This document shows, piece after piece, positions 1 through 5,134 of a DNA stretch of 41,235 bases. Origin of the DNA: a virus. The position numbers and the translations under genes are program-made. Positions within the stretch are counted from its first letter, which is position 1. Every line of letters begins with the position of its first letter. The stretch spans positions 1-41,235 of the IMG/VR virus record IMGVR_UViG_3300049448_000045, one strand, 5' to 3'. The notes under the pieces were generated by a model, which ran no database searches, was not told the origin of the DNA, and saw only the letters and a list, made by a program, of their open reading frames with translations.

Positions 1-43
1 TTGAGCGGACTGCGTAGGTTTTGCCGATTTCGAAGGTTTTCAT
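1..43 (-). CDS. Partial small phage protein, cut by the left edge
   Basis: Reading leftward from an ATG at 43, the frame stays open to the window edge and gives a peptide beginning MKTFEIGKTYAVRS. This start resembles a family of short phage hypothetical proteins that begin MKTFEVGKTY; that likeness is from memory. An in-frame ATG at 67 would add eight residues (MKLENGLE), and neither start has a strong Shine-Dalgarno sequence. The gene diverges from the rightward small-gene operon that starts at 228, so 68-227 is a divergent intergenic region. Function unknown; only the first 14 codons are visible. Confidence 0.5.
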   Translation of the reverse strand, partial: MKTFEIGKTYAVRS

Positions 44-172
44 CTCTAAGCCATTTTCTAACTTCATCAGAGGGACCAATTCCCGTCTGGCTTAGTGAGA
101 CTAACAAGATCGGCACTGGGCGCAAGAGCTTTAGTGGCATGGCAGGTATGCAATAAGCGCGCACCTAAGCGC

Positions 173-201
173 TTGACTATGCCATCCCGTTGCCCCATAT
201 T
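173..201 (+). promoter_or_regulatory. Candidate sigma70-type promoter for the leading small-gene operon
   Basis: TTGACT at 173-178 (5 of 6 consensus) is followed by a 17-nt spacer and CATATT at 196-201 (4 of 6). Transcription would start near 208, about 20 nt before the ATG at 228, which has a purine-rich ribosome site (gggagacggg). Position and spacing fit a promoter for 228-3032, but short motifs like this also occur by chance. Confidence 0.4.
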
Positions 202-227
202 CCTCTTATCAACACGGGAGACGGGAC

Positions 228-371
228 ATGATTTTTGAGACGCGCAAAGCAGCAGTCGCCAGCCTTCGGGAGTTTTCTCCTGCATACAGGACGGCACACA
301 AGATTGTTCGCTTCTATAGCACGACGCATGGGAAATATAGATATTGCCGTGTATTTGGAGGGATTAAATGA
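228..371 (+). CDS. Small hypothetical protein (47 aa)
   Basis: A 47-codon ORF starting MIFETRKAAV and ending RVFGGIK. The start has a good Shine-Dalgarno run (gggag) 8-12 nt upstream. The stop overlaps the next start in an ATGA arrangement at 368-371, the usual sign of translational coupling in phage operons. The product is basic and aromatic-rich (Arg, Lys, Tyr), with no membrane segment and one cysteine. I do not recognise a family. That this is a gene rests on the ribosome site, the overlap with its neighbour and its place as first gene of the operon. Confidence 0.55.
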   Translation: MIFETRKAAVASLREFSPAYRTAHKIVRFYSTTHGKYRYCRVFGGIK

Positions 372-523
372 CCGCGCATCTAACAAGGGTTAAGGGCGGA
401 TATCTGCTCTACATTTCCCCGACTGTCCGCGCCGCTGATTTTGTTCAGTGCCAGCGGGTTGCCGACAAGAAAGAGGCGCGCATTGTGGCTCTACTTTGGA
501 ACGCAAAACCGTGGGATTTCTAG
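368..523 (+). CDS. Small hypothetical protein (51 aa)
   Basis: A 51-residue product beginning MTAHLTRVKGGYLLYISPTV and ending NAKPWDF. A strong GGAGGG ribosome site lies at 357-362, 5 nt before the ATG, inside the end of the previous gene. The stop TAG (521-523) is one base before the next ATG (525), so the genes at 228, 368 and 525 tile almost without gaps. No signal peptide or recognisable domain. It is too short to assign a function. Confidence 0.55.
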   Translation: MTAHLTRVKGGYLLYISPTVRAADFVQCQRVADKKEARIVALLWNAKPWDF

Positions 524-524
524 G

Positions 525-695
525 ATGACCGCGAAGCTAATACTCTCCGAACGCGCCAAACGCCTCAAAGCCTCTCTTGAGAAAGAGACGGGCCGAAAGG
601 TCCAATTCCGCAACAAAGAACTATATCTCAAAGACCAACAAGCCCGCGCAAAAGAACGCTGGAAGCAAACACTTGCACTCAATACCGTGAGGTAA
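525..695 (+). CDS. Small basic hypothetical protein (56 aa)
   Basis: The frame is open from 441, but the ATG at 525 is preferred because it follows the stop of the preceding 51-codon gene by one base. The product begins MTAKLILSERAKRLKASLEK and is strongly helical and charged (Lys, Arg, Glu, Gln), consistent with a single amphipathic or coiled-coil helix. Such small charged helical proteins ahead of terminase genes are sometimes DNA-binding, but nothing here proves it. Family not recognised. Confidence 0.5.
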   Translation: MTAKLILSERAKRLKASLEKETGRKVQFRNKELYLKDQQARAKERWKQTLALNTVR

Positions 696-707
696 TATAA
701 TTACGGC

Positions 708-905
708 ATGGTGGCTGAAGATGAAATGCAGGCGTTACCTCACGCATCCTTGGTATCGCTCGCCATATCGCTTCAGAAGGCTCTACACCGCGAAAGATCA
801 GGAGAGGCATTCAGGGACAGGGTACTAGACAAAATCGCTCCCACGCCCTTCTCCAAGCCTATAACCGGCATAACATTCTCAGGCAGGAAGCCTAAGGCGC
901 TATGA
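708..905 (+). CDS. Small hypothetical protein (65 aa)
   Basis: The ORF starts ATGGTGGCTGAAG at 708 with a weak ribosome site; an in-frame ATG at 723 is a possible alternative. The stop overlaps the ATG of the next gene at 902-905 (ATGA), supporting a coupled gene. The N-terminal half is predicted helical (MQALPHASLVSLAISLQKAL) and the C-terminus is basic. No known domain seen. Confidence 0.5.
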   Translation: MVAEDEMQALPHASLVSLAISLQKALHRERSGEAFRDRVLDKIAPTPFSKPITGITFSGRKPKAL

Positions 906-1183
906 ATCTCCTAGACAAGAACGGCACAGCACTCCCAAAGACCACGGGCAAACTCACGCCCTCCAAAGACCTCCTAGTCTACCTCAGCGATCACACCCTA
1001 CAGACAGAGGTAGCACTAACCATCAAGTTCGGCCTCGAAGCCCTCGCCAAATCAGCCCGCAAGGGAAAACCCCTGACAACCGAGGAAGCCGCTATCGTCC
1101 TCATGGGTGGCGTCTTCGATTGCCTCCTCAATCGTAAGCCCGACCAACCCCCAAAAGCCAAAGACAAGCAGGACGTGAATTAG
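902..1183 (+). CDS. Hypothetical protein upstream of terminase (93 aa)
   Basis: A 93-residue product coupled to its upstream neighbour by ATGA. Its last codon directly abuts the GTG start of the putative small terminase at 1184. A central helical segment (residues about 37-75, containing LTIKFGLEALAKSARKGK and EEAAIVLMGG) is flanked by a polar N-terminus and a Lys/Pro-rich tail. No catalytic motif is visible. Gene order suggests a packaging-related or late regulatory accessory protein, but that is only inference. Confidence 0.6.
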   Translation: MNLLDKNGTALPKTTGKLTPSKDLLVYLSDHTLQTEVALTIKFGLEALAKSARKGKPLTTEEAAIVLMGGVFDCLLNRKPDQPPKAKDKQDVN

Positions 1184-1477
1184 GTGGCAGCGCGTAAAAG
1201 ATCAGCTACCAGACCCGGCACAATGCCACAGCAATGGCGTGACCGTATCCAAGCCAGTATGCTTGTTAACCGATTGACAGATCATGTTAAAGGCGATGTT
1301 GAGTTGACGCCGAGTCAGGTTACGGCAGGGCTGGGACTTCTCAAGAAGGCGATACCTGATCTAGCGGCCCTTCAGGTGACAGGCGATCCTGAAAATCCAG
1401 TCCACATCCAATCAAAATTAGACGCCTCTGGGCTATCCGTTGACCAACTCCGCGCCCTCGCCAGCATCAAGGTTTAG
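1184..1477 (+). CDS. terS: Putative terminase small subunit
   Basis: A 97-residue protein with a GTG start, lying directly before and overlapping the large terminase gene by 38 nt. It has a basic N-terminus (MAARKRSATRPGTMPQQWRD) and a helical core with 'RLTDHVKGDVELTPSQV' followed by 'GLLKKAIPDLAAL'. That pattern resembles short small-terminase-like proteins of proteobacterial phages, in which an 'ELTPSQVRA' helix precedes a helix ending KxxPDL. Small terminases recognise the packaging site on the genome concatemer and load the large subunit. The assignment combines this resemblance with position; sequence identity in this family is low. Confidence 0.65.
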   Translation: MAARKRSATRPGTMPQQWRDRIQASMLVNRLTDHVKGDVELTPSQVTAGLGLLKKAIPDLAALQVTGDPENPVHIQSKLDASGLSVDQLRALASIKV

Positions 1478-3032
1478 CCCTGCTGACGTATTGGCTGCAC
1501 GGCAGGAACTGGCCAAGCGATCACTAACGGACTTTGCCTGCATGGTGGATATCCCCACCGTGCCTATCAGCGATGCGGAGGAGGAGGACCAGTTCAGCGT
1601 CATTCGCCTCAATACTCTGGTAAAGCATCATGCGCTTATTTGTAAGGAATTACAGGACGTTGCGGCGGGAGCAACGCCTAACCTGATGCTGCTTCTGCCT
1701 CCCGGCAGCGCCAAGTCAACCTATGTCGATGTTGTCTTTGTGCCGTGGTTTATGGCCAAATATCCCCGTAAGAACGTAATCTTGGCCAGCTATGCGACGA
1801 ACATCGCCCGCAAGCAGGGCCGCAGGGCGCGTCAGCTTATCCGCTCCAAGTCTTTCAAGAGCCTATTTCCGACGATAGAGCTATCCCAAGCCTCTAGCGC
1901 GGCTGACGAGTGGGCTTTGAGTACGGGGGGCGAGTATATGGCTGGTGGCCTGCTATCCGGCCTGACGGGCAACCGTGCGGCTCTGGGCATAGTAGACGAT
2001 CCGATAGCAGGACGCGAGGAAGCGGAAAGCGAGACGATCCGGGAGAAATGCTGGGATGCGTACATAGACGACTTCTGCTCACGTCTAATCCCCGGCGCGC
2101 CTCAGATTTTCATAACCACCCGCTGGCATCAAGACGACCCTGCAGGGCGTATTTTGCCTGAAGACTGGAAGGGTGAGAGCGGGTTAATCAACGGCAGGGA
2201 CGGTCGTAAATGGCGCGTTATATGCCTGCCTGCGATCTGTAACCGTGCTGACGATCCGTTGGGCCGAAACATCGGAGAAACGCTTTGGCCTGAATGGTTT
2301 AGCCTTGAGCATTGGAAGCCATTCCAGCAAAATAACCGCACATGGTCTAGCCTTTACCAGCAATCGCCCACGCCCGATGAAGGTACATTCTTCCAAAGAG
2401 ACTGGTTCCACCGTTACAAGGTAGGGCAACTCCCCTCGAATATCCGCTTCTACGGCACAAGCGATTACGCGGTCACGGAAGATGCTGGAGACTACACAGT
2501 CCACAGGATATGGGCGCTGGATGCCATGGGCGATATCTGGCTCCATGACGGCTGGAGAGGACAGGCAACGCCCGATGTATGGATAGAGCGCCAGATTGAC
2601 CTAATGGCCACCTATAAGCCTATGTGCTGGTTCGGAGAATCGGGCGTTATCATGAAGGCCGTCGAGCCCATGCTGCGCCGCAGAATGAACGAGCGCAAGA
2701 CATGGTGCAGGACCGAATGGCTCCCCTCGATCCATGACAAGCCCACGCGCGCGAGGGGCTATCAGGCCCGTGCTGCGATGAAGAAAATCCATATTCTAGA
2801 AGGGATTGACGGCGATCTGGTCTTGGACGAATACTTGCGCTTTCCGGCTGGCAAGAATGACGATGAGGTTGATGCTGGTTCGCTCATTGGCCGCGCCCTC
2901 GATCAGGCCCACCCTGCCATTGCTCCAGAGATACCAGTCAAACGACCCATCCTCGGCCTAGATACCCCCGTTACCATGGACGATGTATGGGAACAAACCG
3001 CTCCTAAGCCGGGACGGTACGAGAGGATTTGA
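1440..3032 (+). CDS. terL: Terminase large subunit (ATPase-nuclease)
   Basis: The DNA-packaging motor: an N-terminal ATPase drives translocation and a C-terminal RNase H-like nuclease cuts the concatemer. Visible motifs in the 530-residue reading from TTG 1440 are: Walker A LLPPGSAKST at about 85-94; Walker B ALGIVDDP at about 181-188; a coupling-type motif FITTRWHQDDP at about 224-234; and nuclease acidic motifs at YGTSDYAV (338-345), FGESG (398-402) and KNDDEVDAG (472-480). The start is uncertain. TTG 1440 overlaps terS by 38 nt, TTG 1491 is also possible, and the first in-frame ATG (1542) would remove part of the conserved N-terminus. Full length for the family, no disruption. Confidence 0.95.
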   Translation: MTNSAPSPASRFSPADVLAARQELAKRSLTDFACMVDIPTVPISDAEEEDQFSVIRLNTLVKHHALICKELQDVAAGATPNLMLLLPPGSAKSTYVDVVFVPWFMAKYPRKNVILASYATNIARKQGRRARQLIRSKSFKSLFPTIELSQASSAADEWALSTGGEYMAGGLLSGLTGNRAALGIVDDPIAGREEAESETIREKCWDAYIDDFCSRLIPGAPQIFITTRWHQDDPAGRILPEDWKGESGLINGRDGRKWRVICLPAICNRADDPLGRNIGETLWPEWFSLEHWKPFQQNNRTWSSLYQQSPTPDEGTFFQRDWFHRYKVGQLPSNIRFYGTSDYAVTEDAGDYTVHRIWALDAMGDIWLHDGWRGQATPDVWIERQIDLMATYKPMCWFGESGVIMKAVEPMLRRRMNERKTWCRTEWLPSIHDKPTRARGYQARAAMKKIHILEGIDGDLVLDEYLRFPAGKNDDEVDAGSLIGRALDQAHPAIAPEIPVKRPILGLDTPVTMDDVWEQTAPKPGRYERI

Positions 3033-3041
3033 CCAAACAAA

Positions 3042-3070
3042 GGGCGCTCTGACATTTCGCCAAAGCGCCC
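3042..3070 (-). terminator. Hairpin with T-rich 3' flank on the minus strand
   Basis: GGGCGCT (3042-3048) pairs with AGCGCCC (3064-3070) around a 15-nt loop. Read on the minus strand the stem is followed by TTTGTTTGG, giving a weak intrinsic-terminator shape; on the plus strand the flank is A/C-rich. It lies 10 nt after terL, so it could also act as a 3' end or processing structure for the terminase transcript. Confidence 0.4.
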
Positions 3071-3131
3071 ACACAACACACAATTCCCAAATGTCGAGTA
3101 TTCTTGAGGGTTTAAGCGGCTTTCAGGGCGA

Positions 3132-3246
3132 TCAAGTCGCTCTTGCTTCCCGCGTCATGGCATCCTCCTTTGTGAGAATTAACTAGGCCAATCTCAACTG
3201 GCTTTGTGAACGCAATGAGTAAAATCCTGAAATTCGGCTAAGTCAA
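3132..3246 (-). promoter_or_regulatory. Candidate tiny leftward transcription unit with 8-codon ORF
   Basis: On the minus strand TTGACT (3246-3241), a 17-nt spacer and TTTACT (3223-3218) form a plausible promoter. Downstream is AAGGAGG (complement of 3164-3170), a near-perfect Shine-Dalgarno sequence, 5 nt before ATG at 3158-3156. The ORF has only eight codons (MTREARAT, stop at 3132-3134). The hairpin at 3042-3070 follows. It may be a leader peptide, a small RNA, or chance. On the plus strand a 31-codon ORF at 3091-3186 covers the same bases but lacks a ribosome site. Confidence 0.3.
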
Positions 3247-3301
3247 GCCTTGATTTGTGGCCCGCAAGTGCGGTACAAATGAGGAGAATAAGAACTATGG
3301 C

Positions 3302-3478
3302 GTGTCACAATTGGCTTCTCAGGGTATGGATGTAACGGTTAAGGTTCGGCTCACTAAGGCCGACCGCGCGCTATTCGAGGCGGCGGCTAAGGCATCGCGT
3401 CTTACACTATCGGCGTGGGTTCGTTCTGTGGTCGCGCAAGAGGCATTGAAGCTTCAGGGTCAGAAGGTGATTGCGTGA
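3302..3478 (+). CDS. Small ribbon-helix-helix-like protein
   Basis: The core has a short beta strand (VTVKVRLTK) followed by two helices (ADRALFEAAAKASRL and TLSAWVRSVVAQEALK), the layout of ribbon-helix-helix DNA-binding proteins, including plasmid mobilisation accessory proteins. The start is unclear: the frame is open from GTG 3257, GTG 3302 follows GAGGAG (3281-3286) by 15 nt, and ATG 3326 begins just at the beta strand. The same GAGGAG is ideally placed for ATG 3297, which opens only a 12-codon peptide (MACHNWLLRVWM) ending at 3335, across the 3326 start, so leader coupling is possible. The stop overlaps the next gene. Likely DNA-binding regulator; target unknown. Confidence 0.6.
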   Translation: MSQLASQGMDVTVKVRLTKADRALFEAAAKASRLTLSAWVRSVVAQEALKLQGQKVIA

Positions 3479-3885
3479 CCGAGTTTGTTTATGTCGCTGC
3501 GTCGTTTCCGTCCGGCCCCTGCAAGGTCGGCAGAGCAATCAACCCCGACACGCGGGCACTCGATCTGCAATGTGGTAATCCCTTCAAGATTCGCATCTGG
3601 GCGAGATGTAAAACGACCGAGAGCAAGGCTCTAGAGCGCGCCGTTCATAAGAAGCTTAGCAAGCAGCTAATGTCTGGAGAGTGGTTTGCGGTCACGACAG
3701 CCGAGGCAGTCGCTGCAATCCATGATGTTTTGGCCGGTTTTGTGGTTAAGCCGAACCGAGCAAGCGAGCTAATGTTCGTGGAAATCGACCGTGCCAAATA
3801 CAATGCCTATCAGAGAGACTACAAGAAGGCTGTAAAGCTAGGGCTCAGTGTAAAAGCATACAGAGACAAGAAGGCGAGCGAATGA
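3475..3885 (+). CDS. T5orf172/Mug113-type GIY-YIG-like protein
   Basis: The GTG at 3475 overlaps the previous stop (GTGA); the frame is open from 3415 but that extension lies inside the upstream gene. The 136-residue product has the order expected for T5orf172 proteins, a branch of the GIY-YIG superfamily: VYVAAS at 5-10, CKVGR at 16-20, an Arg-containing helix near 25-33, LERAVHKKL at 53-61 and GEWFAV at 68-73. This family is common in phages and may act as a nuclease or bind DNA; its substrate is not established. The C-terminal 45 residues are basic (Lys, Arg, Tyr), consistent with nucleic-acid contact. Grouped with small accessory genes between terminase and portal. Confidence 0.7.
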   Translation: MTEFVYVAASFPSGPCKVGRAINPDTRALDLQCGNPFKIRIWARCKTTESKALERAVHKKLSKQLMSGEWFAVTTAEAVAAIHDVLAGFVVKPNRASELMFVEIDRAKYNAYQRDYKKAVKLGLSVKAYRDKKASE

Positions 3886-4076
3886 AATTTTTCAAATTTC
3901 CTGTAATCGGCATGATGATTGGAATGGCGCTTGTTTCAGCGGCAAATATCGCAGGACTTGTCGCGCGGTATGGGCTTCAGGAAAACCATGATCCGTTGAA
4001 CCCGACCGCCGTGTATCTGTGTTATTTTACAGTGTTCCTTTTTGGCCTTGCCGGGTTTCTGGCAGCGGTTGACTAG
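3882..4076 (+). CDS. Small two-TM membrane protein (64 aa)
   Basis: Coupled to the preceding gene by ATGA at 3882-3885. Residues about 4-26 (FKFPVIGMMIGMALVSAANI) and 42-62 (AVYLCYFTVFLFGLAGFLAA) are hydrophobic helices joined by a short polar loop. It is predicted to sit in the inner membrane. Small membrane proteins like this can be superinfection-exclusion or lysis accessory factors, but no family is recognised. Confidence 0.6.
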   Translation: MKFFKFPVIGMMIGMALVSAANIAGLVARYGLQENHDPLNPTAVYLCYFTVFLFGLAGFLAAVD

Positions 4077-4115
4077 CGGCATGACCCACACCAAACACAG
4101 AGAGAGGCAGGGGAG

Positions 4116-4400
4116 ATGACGAGGCCAAACAGTAGCATCTTAGACGAGACGATCAGAGATTATTTTCACGGAGCCAGCGGCTTGCGCTACCTGATGAATT
4201 TATTTGATGATTCACGCCAAGACGCGCCGATTCGATACAACGACAATCTATCGCCGTTCGATAGATTTGCAAATTGGCTTAGGCAGAGAGGGGGCTTCCC
4301 GGCAGGTAGACTCGGACGATGCCACTTAGAGTGCATCCTCGCCCTCTATAAGCAGAAGGTAAGTTCTCCGCGCCCCACCCCTCCCAGCGGTACGCCATGA
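4116..4400 (+). CDS. Hypothetical protein (94 aa)
   Basis: A clear ribosome site (ggcaggggag) stands directly before the ATG at 4116, so it probably begins a translational unit rather than being coupled. The product is soluble and mixed alpha-helical, with aromatic and Arg residues and a Pro-rich tail (RPTPPSGTP). The stop overlaps the ATG of the zinc-knuckle miniprotein at 4397. Several genes here (3885, 4397, 4549, 4872, 4952) overlap by exactly four bases. No family recognised. Confidence 0.55.
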   Translation: MTRPNSSILDETIRDYFHGASGLRYLMNLFDDSRQDAPIRYNDNLSPFDRFANWLRQRGGFPAGRLGRCHLECILALYKQKVSSPRPTPPSGTP

Positions 4401-4552
4401 GCGATATGATCTGCAAACTCTGTCACGGCTTTGGCTGGCTGTTTTGCATCCAAAATGACAAGCGCGAATGGCACGGCTGTCCAGCATGTCACAGCCACGG
4501 CACACGCAATGAATATCGCGGACCAGAGACAATACGGACACACGCCCCATGA
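4397..4552 (+). CDS. DnaJ-type zinc-knuckle miniprotein (51 aa)
   Basis: ATG 4397 overlaps the preceding stop and the TGA (4550-4552) overlaps the next ATG at 4549, so the gene is bracketed by ATGA couplings. Residues 6-13 read CKLCHGFG and 28-35 read CPACHSHG: two CxxC pairs followed by glycine, like the CxxCxGxG repeats of the DnaJ zinc centre. The cysteines C6, C9, C28 and C31 could bind one zinc ion. The rest is short and basic with no J domain. Free-standing zinc-knuckle miniproteins occur in phage accessory regions; the function is unknown. Confidence 0.65.
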   Translation: MSDMICKLCHGFGWLFCIQNDKREWHGCPACHSHGTRNEYRGPETIRTHAP

Positions 4553-4875
4553 CCAACTCAATGCTTGAGCAAGTGGCGAGGGCGGTTTGCGCTAATGCCT
4601 TGGGATGCATAAAGCGCCCCCGGTGCATCAATTCTGAAGGAACCAACGCGCCTTGTTCGGCATCTGTCGATCAACTCGTTCTTTTCGAAGCATGGCCAAC
4701 AGCCCGCGCCGCCATCCAAGCAATGCGGATTCCGACTGAGGCGATGATGAGCGCAGTCTATGGTGTTTGGGATCGGTATGGTGTCCGCGATGTTAGCGAA
4801 GTGGACCGTGATATTCTGAGAGAATCTTTGGTTGCTGCCATAGACTCCCTCCTCACAGAGGACACAGACAAATGA
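4549..4875 (+). CDS. Hypothetical phage protein (108 aa)
   Basis: Begins at an ATGA overlap and ends in another. The sequence starts MLEQVARAVC after a short lead and later has ARAAIQAMRIPTEAMM, a pattern common in small phage proteins that carry a 'xxARAAI.AMR.PT..M' helix. Five cysteines lie in the first 40 residues (C14, C20, C26, C36 and neighbours), possibly binding a metal. The function of this family is unknown. The second half is acidic and helical. Confidence 0.6.
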   Translation: MTNSMLEQVARAVCANALGCIKRPRCINSEGTNAPCSASVDQLVLFEAWPTARAAIQAMRIPTEAMMSAVYGVWDRYGVRDVSEVDRDILRESLVAAIDSLLTEDTDK

Positions 4876-4955
4876 CCGCCTTTCTCATCCTCCTAGCCCT
4901 CTACCTTGCATCTTGCCTACTCATAGCCCGTGTAATCGGGGTGATGAGCGCGTGA
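4872..4955 (+). CDS. Membrane mini-protein (27 aa)
   Basis: ATG 4872 overlaps the previous TGA and this stop (4953-4955) overlaps the following GTG at 4952. The whole product is one hydrophobic helix (MTAFLILLALYLASCLLIAR) with a short tail, so it would insert as a single-pass membrane peptide. Overlaps on both sides are the main evidence that it is translated. Function unknown. Confidence 0.45.
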   Translation: MTAFLILLALYLASCLLIARVIGVMSA

Positions 4956-5098
4956 AGCGTATACTCTGGCAGCTTCGTATGCTCATAGCCGAGTGGGGCT
5001 TGAGTTGGTGGTCGTGGGTTGCGAGCGACAAGTTGCCCATCGAAACTCATGCCGCCTTCCTAGCCTTCCTCGATAAGTTGCCAAAGGAGCCGCGCTAA
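4952..5098 (+). CDS. Small Trp-rich hypothetical protein (48 aa)
   Basis: GTG 4952 is chosen because it overlaps the previous stop (GTGA) and follows a purine-rich stretch (ggggtgatgag). The frame is open further upstream only through the membrane mini-gene. The product MKRILWQLRMLIAEWGLSWW has five tryptophans in the first 25 residues, suggesting an amphipathic membrane-associated helix, then a polar C-terminal helix. After it, 5099-5134 holds a small GC stem (CCCGC/GCGGG) before the portal gene. Confidence 0.45.
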   Translation: MKRILWQLRMLIAEWGLSWWSWVASDKLPIETHAAFLAFLDKLPKEPR

Positions 5099-5134
5099 TA
5101 TACACCATAACCCGCGTACATTTGCGGGCTCTAG

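Noticed and set aside
67-386. Minus-strand ORFs of 76 and 69 codons over the first small genes
   Set aside because: They lack ribosome sites, and the plus-strand genes here have strong Shine-Dalgarno sequences and ATGA overlaps.
3091-3186. 31-codon plus-strand ORF after terL
   Set aside because: No ribosome site, and it overlaps a candidate minus-strand unit; not supported as a gene.
5108-5126. CCCGC/GCGGG stem before the portal gene as a terminator
   Set aside because: Five base pairs without a T-tract is too weak to call.
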